In this document: positions 44,306-52,548 of the stretch, piece by piece
Layout: each line of letters starts with the position of its first letter
How positions within the stretch are numbered: the stretch's first letter is position 1
Origin: Prochlorococcus sp. AG-409-D14
GTDB lineage: Bacteria > Cyanobacteriota > Cyanobacteriia > PCC-6307 > Cyanobiaceae
Direction of reading: 5' to 3'
Assembly (NCBI GenBank): GCA_003215895.1
Contig: QCJR01000001.1
Location: 123,155-187,154, forward strand
Length of the DNA stretch: 64,000 nt
Program-made: the position numbers and the translations under genes
Notes under the pieces: model-generated
The model's database searches: none
The model's input: only the letters and a program-made list of their open reading frames with translations
What the model was told of the DNA's origin: nothing

Positions 44306-44983
44306 ATGATTGAACAGACAACAATTGCATTACTTTCCGGAGGAATTGATTCAGCGACAGCTGCATGTATCGCTATGGAAGCTGGGCAAAAAGTAATTGG
44401 ATTATCATTTGACTATAACCAACGACATCTCAAGGAGTTACAAGCAGCAGCAGATTTAGCAAAAAATTTAAATCTTGAGGATCATATAACAATAAAGATT
44501 GATTTATCTTCTTGGGGTGGTTCCTCCTTAACCGACAGGTCACAAGCAATACCAACTAAAGGCATACAAAAAAATATTATTCCTAACACTTACGTTCCGG
44601 GTAGAAACACTATCTTTGTTGCTATTGGTTTGAGTCTTGCAGAAGCTCGTGGAGCCAATCGAATCGCATTAGGAATAAATGCAATGGACTATTCTGGATA
44701 TCCAGACTGTAGACCGGATTATTTAAAAGCATATCAAGAATTAGCCAACCTATCGAGCAGAGTAGGACGCGAGGGAAAAGGGATAAAACTCTGGGCTCCA
44801 CTACTAGATTGGGAAAAAACAAAAATCTTTGAAGAGGCATTACGCTTAAAAATTCCTATAGAAAAAACATGGAGTTGCTATCAAGGTGAAAGTAAACCGT
44901 GTGGGAAATGTGATAGTTGTCGTATTAGAGATAAAGCATTAAAAGAAATAGGTCGCGAAGATCTATGTAGTCACAATATCTAG
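44306..44983 (+). CDS. queC: 7-cyano-7-deazaguanine synthase
   Basis: ATP-dependent conversion of the carboxy base to preQ0, the precursor of the queuosine wobble base. The PP-loop is [11 protein letters not shown] (9-19). A zinc site is formed by the C-terminal cysteines of [38 protein letters not shown] and [13 protein letters not shown] fit the family. 225 residues. Its TAG stop shares one base with the GTG start of pabB. Confidence 0.95.
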   Translation: MIEQTTIALLSGGIDSATAACIAMEAGQKVIGLSFDYNQRHLKELQAAADLAKNLNLEDHITIKIDLSSWGGSSLTDRSQAIPTKGIQKNIIPNTYVPGRNTIFVAIGLSLAEARGANRIALGINAMDYSGYPDCRPDYLKAYQELANLSSRVGREGKGIKLWAPLLDWEKTKIFEEALRLKIPIEKTWSCYQGESKPCGKCDSCRIRDKALKEIGREDLCSHNI

Positions 44984-46323
44984 TGAATAATATTAAACGA
45001 CTACTATGTCAGTGGGAATCACCCGAGCTAGTAGCCTATAAATTGATTCAAGAATGGGGAGAGGCAGGATTTATATGGCTTGATGGCGATGGGAGTGATT
45101 TAGGTCGATGGGTCACCTTAGGAATTAATCCTTTAGAACAATTTTGTTCTAGAGAATTAGAAAATTCAAAAAAGTACTCTAATCCTTTTAAAATTTTACG
45201 CGAATTACCCCAAGGGCATTGGACTGGTTGGTTGAGTTATGAAGCTGCATCTTGGACAGAACCACAAAACCCATGGCAAAAAAGTTCTATGGCAACTTTA
45301 TGGATAGCCTCTCATGACCCTATATTAAAATTTGATCTTCAGAAGAGAGAGCTATGGCTAGAAGGCAAAGATCCAAAACGCATCGCAATTATGGAAAATT
45401 TTCTAAACAGTACTTTTCACCAAAAGCTTTCCAAAGCAAACACTAACGAGACAAAACAAATAGAACGCAGGAATAGTATCCCCCTAGAATCTTGGGACTG
45501 GAAGTTAACAAGTCAGGAATATTCTGAAAGAGTTGATGAAATCAAAGAATGGATTGCGAACGGTGATATTTTTCAGGCTAATCTAACTACCTCATGCCAA
45601 GCCCCATTACCAGAATCCATGCGTCCAATAGACGTATATTCAAAACTTAAAAAATGCTCTCCTGCTCCATTTTCTGGAGTAATTATCGGTGATCAGATGG
45701 CAAAAGGAGAAGCAATTATATCAACTTCACCAGAAAGATTTTTAAAAGCTTTACCCAATGGTGAAGTGGAAACAAGACCAATCAAAGGAACTAGACCCAG
45801 AGATAGAGATCCAGAAAAAGATGCTGATTGGGCAGCAGAGCTTGTTTGTAGTCCGAAAGATCATGCTGAAAATGTAATGATTGTAGATCTACTAAGAAAT
45901 GATCTTGGAAGAGTATGCCAACCAGGTTCAATCAAAGTTCCTCATCTTCTAGTTTTAGAAAGCTATTCACAAGTGCATCATCTTACTTCAGTAGTGAAAG
46001 GTACACTCAATAGAAATAAAACTTGGGTTGACTTGCTTGAAGCCTGCTGGCCAGGAGGTTCAGTAACAGGAGCACCGAAACTTAGAGCATGTAAAAGATT
46101 ATATGAACTTGAACCAACAGCGAGAGGTCCATATTGTGGATCAATATTAAATATAAATTGGGATGGGGTCCTTGATAGCAATATCCTGATTCGATCTTTA
46201 ATGATTAAAGAATCCTCTATCACTGCTCATGCTGGATGTGGAATTGTTGCAGATTCAGATGGTCAAAAAGAAGCTGAAGAAATGAATTGGAAATTAATGC
46301 CACTTTTAAATGCATTAACATGA
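44983..46323 (+). CDS. pabB: Aminodeoxychorismate synthase component I
   Basis: Converts chorismate and ammonia to aminodeoxychorismate for folate. The chorismate-binding domain is clear: IANGDIFQANLTT, TSPERFLKA, TRPIKGTRPRDRDP, NVMIVDLLRNDLGRVC and CWPGGSVTGAPK. 446 residues, GTG start overlapping queC by one base. Homology to anthranilate synthase component I makes TrpE-like activity the alternative, but the partner pabC overlapping its end supports the folate role. A glutamine amidotransferase subunit is not in the window. Confidence 0.88.
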   Translation: MNNIKRLLCQWESPELVAYKLIQEWGEAGFIWLDGDGSDLGRWVTLGINPLEQFCSRELENSKKYSNPFKILRELPQGHWTGWLSYEAASWTEPQNPWQKSSMATLWIASHDPILKFDLQKRELWLEGKDPKRIAIMENFLNSTFHQKLSKANTNETKQIERRNSIPLESWDWKLTSQEYSERVDEIKEWIANGDIFQANLTTSCQAPLPESMRPIDVYSKLKKCSPAPFSGVIIGDQMAKGEAIISTSPERFLKALPNGEVETRPIKGTRPRDRDPEKDADWAAELVCSPKDHAENVMIVDLLRNDLGRVCQPGSIKVPHLLVLESYSQVHHLTSVVKGTLNRNKTWVDLLEACWPGGSVTGAPKLRACKRLYELEPTARGPYCGSILNINWDGVLDSNILIRSLMIKESSITAHAGCGIVADSDGQKEAEEMNWKLMPLLNALT

Positions 46324-47147
46324 CTGAAAATAAGAACAAAAAATTAGGATGGATTAATGGTCACTGGGGAATCTTCAAAGATTTAAAAGTGCCAATTAAT
46401 GATCGAGGTCTCAACTTTGCAGATGGAATCTTTGAAACGATTTTCATTTTGAATGGAGTTCCGCAGCTTCTTAATGAGCATTTAAATAGATGGGAAAAAA
46501 GTGCAAGTATTTTAGAAATGAATCCTCCACCATCAAAAGAATGGTTAATTTCACTCATGGAAGATGGTATTAACCAATCGCAATTAAATAATCGCAATGG
46601 AGTAATTCGTATTAATTGGACTCGAGGAGCATCAAAGCAACGTGGGATTGATATCAGCAAGACAAGCCCTCATAGTTTTTGGTTGGAGATAGATTCTTAT
46701 CAACTAAATTTTGAATCTATATCTACAATAATTAGTCAAACTGAAAGAAGAAATTCTTTTAGCCGATTGAGTTATTGTAAAACATTTTCCTATAACCAAG
46801 GGATTCAAGCACGCATAGAGGCAAAGAATGCAGGCTTTAATGATGCACTATTGTTAAATAATCAAGGTGAAATATGTTGCTCCACCACAGCAAATATATT
46901 AGTAAAAAGAGACAATAATTGGTTAACTCCACCATCTAATAGTGGTTGCCTGCCTGGCATAATGCGTCAACGAGGTATTGATTTGAATATAATAAAAGAG
47001 GCTCTCATTAAGGCCACACCAAAAGATAATGATGAATGGTTTTTAATCAATAGTTTAAGTTGTCGTCCAATTCAAAAAATAAACCAGAAAGAATTAAAAA
47101 TATCAACTAACCCCAAAGAATTTTGGCTGAGTTTATTAAAAATTTAG
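46320..47147 (+). CDS. pabC: Aminodeoxychorismate lyase (class IV PLP enzyme)
   Basis: Releases pyruvate from aminodeoxychorismate to give p-aminobenzoate. From the ATG at 46320, which overlaps the pabB stop (ATGA), it has 275 residues. NDRGLNFADGIFETI is the family opening, SYCKTFSYNQGIQARIEA carries the likely PLP lysine, and GEICCSTTANIL follows. Branched-chain or D-amino-acid aminotransferases share the fold. Overlap with pabB decides the assignment. An open frame from 46287 lies inside pabB and is not needed. Confidence 0.86.
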   Translation: MTENKNKKLGWINGHWGIFKDLKVPINDRGLNFADGIFETIFILNGVPQLLNEHLNRWEKSASILEMNPPPSKEWLISLMEDGINQSQLNNRNGVIRINWTRGASKQRGIDISKTSPHSFWLEIDSYQLNFESISTIISQTERRNSFSRLSYCKTFSYNQGIQARIEAKNAGFNDALLLNNQGEICCSTTANILVKRDNNWLTPPSNSGCLPGIMRQRGIDLNIIKEALIKATPKDNDEWFLINSLSCRPIQKINQKELKISTNPKEFWLSLLKI

Positions 47148-47169
47148 AAAATAATATCTGACAAACAAT

Positions 47170-47955
47170 CTATATAGGAATTGGGAATGTCACTTTAGCT
47201 GGCTTTGGAGAGCAAGCTTTTACTTGAAAATCCACAACTGAACCTATCACAACAATCGCAGGAGACCTTAAATTTTCTTCTTGAACTCGCTCAAAAAGCT
47301 TTTCCAAGGAGCTCTTAATATAACGTTGGCCAATAACAGTACCCTGCTCAATAACTGCCGCAGAAGTCTCAGGATTCATACCACCAGCAATCAACTCTGC
47401 TGAGATAAATTTTAAATTATGAACGCCCATATATATAACGATTCCATCACTGGATTTCGCTAAAGATCGCCAATTTACAGCTGGGCGTTTTTTATCTATC
47501 CCCTCATGTCCAGTCACAAAAGTGACTGAAGATCCAGCAAGTCTATGAGTAATAGGTATCCCAACATAAGCAGGAGCAGCTATACCAGATGTGACCCCCG
47601 GGACAACTTGTACTGGAACCCCTTTTTTATGAAGATAAGAAGCTTCTTCCGCACCTCTACCAAACAAAAATGGATCTCCACCTTTTAATCTAACGATACA
47701 AGAATAACTCTTTGCTAAATCAAACAAAATATCATTCGTTGTCCTCTGAGGAACCGAATGATGACCACGCCTTTTACCTACTGAATGGAGTTGACAACTT
47801 GAGGGAACTAATTCAAGTAGCTCTATAGGAACTAAAGAGTCGTATACAAGCGCATCACATTTACTAATTAGTTTTTGTGCTTTAACTGTTAATAAATCTG
47901 GATCACCAGGACCAGCTCCGACAAGATGCACAGTGCCAAACTGATGTGTATTCAT
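47170..47955 (-). CDS. cobA: Uroporphyrinogen-III C-methyltransferase
   Basis: Methylates uroporphyrinogen III twice to precorrin-2, the branch point to siroheme and cobalamin. The 261-residue SUMT has VHLVGAGPGDPDLLTVKA at the start, then LKGGDPFLFGRG and PGVTSGIAAPAYVGIPITHR. It is the single-function form without CysG dehydrogenase/chelatase domains. It overlaps the chelatase-like gene by ATGA, and siroheme is the NirA cofactor encoded next door. Convergent with pabC. Confidence 0.93.
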   Translation of the reverse strand: MNTHQFGTVHLVGAGPGDPDLLTVKAQKLISKCDALVYDSLVPIELLELVPSSCQLHSVGKRRGHHSVPQRTTNDILFDLAKSYSCIVRLKGGDPFLFGRGAEEASYLHKKGVPVQVVPGVTSGIAAPAYVGIPITHRLAGSSVTFVTGHEGIDKKRPAVNWRSLAKSSDGIVIYMGVHNLKFISAELIAGGMNPETSAAVIEQGTVIGQRYIKSSLEKLFERVQEENLRSPAIVVIGSVVDFQVKACSPKPAKVTFPIPI

Positions 47956-48596
47956 GGCAAATGACCCAAAATATTAACAAGACCACGATGAATAATATCA
48001 ATCTCAAGCAATGATTTTAGCTGCTTTCCTTTACTATCAATTTCTACATTTTTGTTGGGAGTCAAAAGATAGGGAATAGGAAGATAATTTTTCTGCTTTT
48101 TAAAAGTATCTTGATTCCATCTAGACCATGAATAAAGAGGAATATTTAGAAATTTTTCTAAGGCCTTAAGAAAAACACTTGAAGTATCTGAAGAGACAGG
48201 GTGATGAATCAATGCAGGTTTAACAAAAGGACTCTGATTAGTTATCAGATCATCTATTAATGATAGCCATGGCATAAAAGAACCTAGGAAAGGAAACAAT
48301 TTTATATTTTTTCCCTCTTCTTGCAAACGTTTAAATATTTTTGGTACATCACTACAAACATGACTTCCTGGTAACAGAAAAAGAGGAACTAAAAACACTG
48401 ATCTATTACCGATGTCAATTTGTTCTGGATTTTCATCAGTTAAAGCCTCTATTGAAGCAGAGCGATTTTTAAGCCGTTTTAATTGGTCAACCAAAGCAAG
48501 AAGAGATGGATGTATCTCGCCACCTCGAGAACCATGAACTAATAAATGTAAATGGTGAGGAGGCTCACAATTAATTCTATTTGGTAACAAAGACAA
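47952..48596 (-). CDS. CbiX/SirB-like sirohydrochlorin ferrochelatase
   Basis: Probable iron insertion into sirohydrochlorin to make siroheme. The two histidines of the family are visible: HLLVHGSRGG and PLFLLPGSHVCSDVPKI. The frame is open to an ATG at 48845. That extension (about 80 residues) is a Ser-rich, low-complexity stretch rich in TCT/TCC codons, exactly complementary to an Arg/Glu-rich plus-strand gene, so I reject it. A TTG start at 48596 or 48590, just before the family core, is preferred (about 214 residues). It is translationally coupled to cobA. The function assignment is moderate, the start uncertain. Confidence 0.7.
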   Translation of the reverse strand: MSLLPNRINCEPPHHLHLLVHGSRGGEIHPSLLALVDQLKRLKNRSASIEALTDENPEQIDIGNRSVFLVPLFLLPGSHVCSDVPKIFKRLQEEGKNIKLFPFLGSFMPWLSLIDDLITNQSPFVKPALIHHPVSSDTSSVFLKALEKFLNIPLYSWSRWNQDTFKKQKNYLPIPYLLTPNKNVEIDSKGKQLKSLLEIDIIHRGLVNILGHLP

Positions 48597-48653
48597 CTTT
48601 TGATGGACATCTAAAGATGTATTAGTACTTTCAACTAATTTATTAAAATTGAG

Positions 48654-48851
48654 ATGATGAGAAATTCTAGATACTCGGGAACAAATAATTTCAGAAGAGG
48701 AGAAGGGGTTGATCGAAGAAACACTCAATACAGAGGAAGAAGAAGATTCAAAAGTACTTTTCATAGAGACCTCTTCGCTATGAAAGAGGTTTGGGAAATG
48801 CTCAAAAGTGGAGCAATTAGAAGCCTCGGAGAAATTGGACGCCAATACTAA
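48654..48851 (+). CDS. Small Arg-rich protein upstream of nirA, antisense to the chelatase leader
   Basis: A 65-residue frame starting with two ATGs. Its N-terminal half is Arg/Gly-rich (RGEGVDRRNTQYRGRRRF) and its C-terminal half is an ordinary amphipathic helix (HRDLFAMKEVWEMLKSGAIR, then SLGEIGRQY). Codons are the AGA/GGA/GAA types preferred by neighbouring genes, whereas the opposite frame yields an unnatural serine run. I therefore think this strand is the coding one. No family recognised. It ends 147 bases before nirA, with the NtcA box in between, so it is probably not part of the nirA transcript. Confidence 0.55.
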   Translation: MMRNSRYSGTNNFRRGEGVDRRNTQYRGRRRFKSTFHRDLFAMKEVWEMLKSGAIRSLGEIGRQY

Positions 48852-48932
48852 ATGAAAAACTATGAAACCAATTAATCAATTAAATGGATAGATATGATGT
48901 ATTGAATGATACTAAAAAAAATTAAAAATTTG

Positions 48933-48946
48933 GTAAAAACTGCTAC
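48933..48946 (+). promoter_or_regulatory. NtcA-type binding site upstream of nirA
   Basis: GTA-AAAACTGC-TAC is a perfect match to the NtcA consensus GTA-N8-TAC. It lies 52 bases before the nirA ATG, in the only intergenic space before the gene. Candidate -10 elements are TAAATA (48970-48975, 23 bases after the box, close to the usual 22) and TAATCT (48974-48979, TA-N3-T). This is the architecture of NtcA-activated promoters for nitrogen genes in cyanobacteria, predicting induction when ammonium is scarce. Confidence 0.75.
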
Positions 48947-48998
48947 ATACAAAGCTTAGGTTTTCAAGGTAAATAATCTGTGTAATCTATAAAAACCA

Positions 48999-50660
48999 AT
49001 GGTTCAATATTATCTAGAAGGAAAAAAACTAAATCAAGTTGAAAAAAACAAAGCTGCTAAAGATGGACTTGAAATAGGAAAGGATATAGACAAATTTGCT
49101 AAAATGGGATGGGAGGAAATGGATAAAACAGATTTAGAATTAAGATTGAAATGGTATGGGATGTTTTGGAGACCTAAAACACCTGGAAAGTTTATGTTAA
49201 GGCTAAGAATACCTAATGGAATAATTAATACAGAACAATTAAAGGTAATTGCGTCAATTGTTGCGAGATATGGAGAGAATGGAAGTTGTGACATAACAAC
49301 TAGGCAAAATATACAACTTAGAGGTGTTTTAATTAGTGATTTACCTGAGATATTAAATAGATTAAAAAAAGTAAACATATCAACAACTCAATCTGGATTT
49401 GATAATCCAAGAAACGTTACTGGAAATCCCATCGCTGGAGTTGATCCAGAAGAAATTATAGATACACGAACATATACATCAAAAATGCAAGATCATTTAA
49501 TTAAAGAAGGCAAAGGAAATTCAGAATTTTCAAATCTTCCAAGAAAATGGAACACAGCCATAGCAGGCTCTAAAGATAATTTTCTTTTACATAATGATTT
49601 AATTTTTCATCCAGTTAAAATTAATGGTGTTTTAGGTTTTAGTGTTTGGGTTGGAGGTGTTCTTTCATCAGTAATGAATGAATATGCCGTTCCATTAAAT
49701 GCTTGGGTTGAAGAAGAAAAAATTTATAAATTAACATCGATTATTTTATCCCTATGGAGAGATAATGGGGAACGCAATATAAGACCTAAAGGTAGGTTTA
49801 GGTTTTATTTAAATAAAATTGGTATTGAAACATTTAGAGATCTTGTAGAAAAGCAATATGGAGAGTTACAAGAAGATCCAGGTTCAATCTTTTCCAATAA
49901 ACCAAGGTCATTTTTTGGAATTCATCCTCAAAAACAAGAACATAAATATTTTGCAGGAATTCATGTTCCAGTAGGTCGCCTTTTAGCTGAAGATTTACAA
50001 GATCTAGCAAATATATGCGAAAATTTTGGTGATAATGAAATAAGACTAACCGAAGATCAAAATATTATTTTTACTGGTATAGATACAAATCTAATTGAAG
50101 AATTTAAGGAGCAATCTCTCTTACAAAAGTTTCCATTAGAACCAAAAACTATTGCAGCAGGTACTGTTTCTTGTACTGGAAATACATATTGTGGATTCGC
50201 TCTAACAAATACAAAAGATCAAGCTTTAAAAATCTCGCATGAATTAGACACAGAATTAGATTTGAAAGACGAATTAAAGATTCATTGGACCGGATGTCCT
50301 AATAGTTGTGGGCAAGCCTACATGGGAGGAATTGGATTAACGGGTAAAAAAGCTAAAGACAAAGAAGGAAAAACCGTTGAAGCTTACGATATAAGCATTG
50401 GTGGATCACAAGGACCTAATTATAAATTAGGAGAATTAATAAAAAAATCTGTCCCTCAAGATGAATTAAAAGATGTACTAAAAGATTTACTTATCTCAAA
50501 TTTTGATGCTAAAGAAAAAATATTTTCAAGTAAAAAATCTGGTTCATTATCTCGTTTCATGAATTGGTTTAACAACCTTGGTAAAGATAAACCGTTAGTT
50601 AATAGAGCGAATGGCAGCCCCGACATCTTTTCCAAATTTATGAATCGAATTAGTAATTAA
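48999..50660 (+). CDS. nirA: Ferredoxin-nitrite reductase
   Basis: Six-electron reduction of nitrite to ammonium with ferredoxin as donor. The siroheme/[4Fe-4S] ligands are in VSCTGNTYCGFAL and HWTGCPNSCGQAY. The order of half-domains (NirSir ferredoxin-like, cluster domain) and the length of 553 residues fit cyanobacterial NirA. Sulfite reductase is the paralogue, but VSCTGNTYC is typical of NirA and the neighbouring nitrite-type transporter supports it. ATG start. No nitrate reductase or nitrate transporter is in the window, so nitrite itself may be the substrate taken up. Confidence 0.95.
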   Translation: MVQYYLEGKKLNQVEKNKAAKDGLEIGKDIDKFAKMGWEEMDKTDLELRLKWYGMFWRPKTPGKFMLRLRIPNGIINTEQLKVIASIVARYGENGSCDITTRQNIQLRGVLISDLPEILNRLKKVNISTTQSGFDNPRNVTGNPIAGVDPEEIIDTRTYTSKMQDHLIKEGKGNSEFSNLPRKWNTAIAGSKDNFLLHNDLIFHPVKINGVLGFSVWVGGVLSSVMNEYAVPLNAWVEEEKIYKLTSIILSLWRDNGERNIRPKGRFRFYLNKIGIETFRDLVEKQYGELQEDPGSIFSNKPRSFFGIHPQKQEHKYFAGIHVPVGRLLAEDLQDLANICENFGDNEIRLTEDQNIIFTGIDTNLIEEFKEQSLLQKFPLEPKTIAAGTVSCTGNTYCGFALTNTKDQALKISHELDTELDLKDELKIHWTGCPNSCGQAYMGGIGLTGKKAKDKEGKTVEAYDISIGGSQGPNYKLGELIKKSVPQDELKDVLKDLLISNFDAKEKIFSSKKSGSLSRFMNWFNNLGKDKPLVNRANGSPDIFSKFMNRISN

Positions 50661-50701
50661 TTCGATTTTATAAAAAATTATTTTTCTTACTTTTTAAATT
50701 T

Positions 50702-51613
50702 ATGACTTCAAGTGCTTCTCAAATGGACTACGTACTACCAAATGAATTGGTAGATGGAATGATTGCTGCAGGTGGAAAGAAATCATCTGTAAGCGTAAAA
50801 AACTTGCTAATAAGAGGCTTCTATTCAGGAGCAATTTTAGGTTTAGCGACATGTCTTGCAATTACTATAGGTATTCAATCTGGGATGCCTTGGTTAGGTT
50901 CTTTTATATTTCCTTTTGGTTTTGCAAGTATCGTTCTATTCGGTATGGAGCTTGTTACTGGTAATTTTGCGTTACTACCAATGGCCGTATGGGCTGGAAA
51001 GAGTTCTTGGTCTGCAACTATAAGGAATTGGCTATGGGTTTGGATCGGTAATTTTCTAGGTACAGCTTTTGTTGCAGTTCTACTATCCATAAGCTTGTCC
51101 AGTGCTGGAAATGTTGATCCATTAACTGCCGCTGAAGGTGGAAAAGGATGGGCAGTTGTTGCAGCAAAAATAATAGCTATACATAAAGCAAACACAGTTG
51201 TTAAATATGAAGCACTTGGCAGTACTGGTTTTTTCCTTGCATTTTTACGTGGAGTAATTGCAAACTGGCTGGTTTGTTTAGGTGTAACAATGGCACTTGT
51301 AAGTAAAAGTGTGCCTGGAAAGATACTTGCTTGCTGGCTACCTATAACTGCATTCCAAACTATGGGAATGGAGCACATAGTAGTTAATATGTTCTTGCAT
51401 ACAACTGGCCCTCTACTTGGTTCTGGTATTCCTTTTACAAAAGTAATTTTCTGGAATTTCTTACCAGTGACGATTGGAAATATTGTTGGAGGAATGGTAT
51501 TTATTGGAATGCTTTTCTATAGCACTCACAAAACTCCAATCTCTAACGTTTTACCTGCCGTCAAAGATGAAAAACTAGAAAGAGAGGTAGCAGCACAACT
51601 TGGTGCAAGATAA
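50702..51613 (+). CDS. focA: Formate/nitrite transporter family protein, probable nitrite transporter
   Basis: A 303-residue integral membrane protein with six helices and the FNT-family features: GFYSGAILGLATCLAITIG, FGMELVTGNFALLP, GNFLGTAF, ANWLVCLGVTMAL, and AFQTMGMEHIVVNMF. Members form pentameric channels for formate or nitrite. Here the 41-base gap after nirA makes nitrite the likely cargo. Co-transcription from the NtcA-controlled nirA promoter is likely, as no promoter is evident in the gap. ATG start. A strong hairpin follows. Confidence 0.9.
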   Translation: MTSSASQMDYVLPNELVDGMIAAGGKKSSVSVKNLLIRGFYSGAILGLATCLAITIGIQSGMPWLGSFIFPFGFASIVLFGMELVTGNFALLPMAVWAGKSSWSATIRNWLWVWIGNFLGTAFVAVLLSISLSSAGNVDPLTAAEGGKGWAVVAAKIIAIHKANTVVKYEALGSTGFFLAFLRGVIANWLVCLGVTMALVSKSVPGKILACWLPITAFQTMGMEHIVVNMFLHTTGPLLGSGIPFTKVIFWNFLPVTIGNIVGGMVFIGMLFYSTHKTPISNVLPAVKDEKLEREVAAQLGAR

Positions 51614-51643
51614 AATTAAAAAAATTAAATTTTAAACTAAATT

Positions 51644-51678
51644 AAGAAAGCCTAGAAAGTTTTATTCTAGGCTTTCTT
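51644..51678 (+). terminator. Strong hairpin after focA
   Basis: A perfect 14-base-pair inverted repeat, AAGAAAGCCTAGAA and TTCTAGGCTTTCTT, with a seven-base loop AGTTTTA, begins 30 bases after the focA stop. The stem ends in T-rich sequence but no long T-tract follows. It most probably ends the nirA-focA transcript and separates it from the HEAT/TrpD-like pair. Confidence 0.75.
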
Positions 51679-51740
51679 GATATGTCTACTATTTAATAGT
51701 TATTAATATGGTTTTAAAAGATTTTCAATTAATCTATAAA

Positions 51741-51760
51741 CAAGTCAGATGCTTGACTTG
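51741..51760. repeat. Short inverted repeat upstream of the HEAT-repeat gene
   Basis: CAAGTCA-GATGCT-TGACTTG is a perfect seven-base inverted repeat with a six-base centre, 72 bases before the HEAT-repeat gene. It could be an operator or a leader hairpin. No GTA-N8-TAC box was found in this gap. Confidence 0.4.
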
Positions 51761-51831
51761 ATTAATAAACAAATAGTAATTTATGAAATTACCCTAATTA
51801 ATCATTTTCTAACCCACTAAATTCAAATTCT

Positions 51832-52542
51832 ATGATTATTGAAGAAAGCAATATATGGGATACCCTTAATAACTCGAAAAAAACCAAGCCAAGCGCTGAG
51901 TGGCTTAAAAGTGCATACACTCCACATATTAACTTTGAACTTAGACAAGAAATCGCTATTCGCTTAGGACAATTATCAAAAGTAGGATGGATAAAAATAA
52001 AAGATCTACTTAAGACGTATGGAAATAAAGATGAACTAATCCTTGCTGCAGGACTTACTTATCAAGATGATGCCAAAGAATGGCTCTTAAACCATCTTTA
52101 TAGTGATAACACAATGAACATCAAAGTCGTAGAAGCTTTGGCTTGCTGGGGAGGGACCTTACCGATTGAGCTTATTAAAAAAACATTAGAAGAAAAAAGT
52201 GCGCAAATGAAAATAGCTGGTTTAGAATTATTAAAATTCAAAGCTCATTTACTTTCTGATTTTGATTTACTTGACATAGCAAAATCTCCTTTAAATGATT
52301 TCAGAGAAGAGATAGTGATCAAAACACTGACAATAATTCAAAGACGTGAAAGCTTAGATATATGTGAAGCCATCCGCGATGTAATACAAAAAGGTTCGGA
52401 TAAATCTGCATACTATGGACTAATGGCTCTTGGTTCAATCGGTACTGAAACTAGTAAAAATATCCTATTAGATTTAGTTAAAAATTTAAAGAATGTTGAG
52501 CGCAAAGAACTTGCCAAAAAACAACTTAACTTTGAAATATAA
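51832..52542 (+). CDS. HEAT-repeat protein near nirA (possible NirB-type helper)
   Basis: A 236-residue all-helical protein with degenerate HEAT-type repeats: IAIRLGQLSKVGWIKIKDLL, then VVEALACWGGTLPIELIKKT, and SAYYGLMALGSIGTETSKNI. No membrane helix and no catalytic site. Such scaffolds resemble phycobilin-lyase CpcE-type proteins and, from memory, NirB of other cyanobacteria, a partner needed for full nitrite reductase activity. The assignment rests on location and fold type, so the symbol is left blank. ATG start; six bases before the TrpD-like gene. Confidence 0.65.
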   Translation: MIIEESNIWDTLNNSKKTKPSAEWLKSAYTPHINFELRQEIAIRLGQLSKVGWIKIKDLLKTYGNKDELILAAGLTYQDDAKEWLLNHLYSDNTMNIKVVEALACWGGTLPIELIKKTLEEKSAQMKIAGLELLKFKAHLLSDFDLLDIAKSPLNDFREEIVIKTLTIIQRRESLDICEAIRDVIQKGSDKSAYYGLMALGSIGTETSKNILLDLVKNLKNVERKELAKKQLNFEI

Positions 52543-52548
52543 GCTCCA

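Noticed and set aside
46287..46319. Upstream extension of pabC
   Set aside because: It lies inside pabB; the ATG at 46320 overlapping the pabB stop gives the family N-terminus.
48597..48845. N-terminal extension of the CbiX-like chelatase from an ATG at 48845
   Set aside because: It is Ser-rich low-complexity sequence complementary to a plausible plus-strand gene, with codons unlike the neighbours, and it lies before the family core.
51780..51800. GTAATTTATGAAATTAC as an NtcA-like box before the HEAT-repeat gene
   Set aside because: The spacing between GTA and TAC is 11, not 8, so it does not match the consensus.
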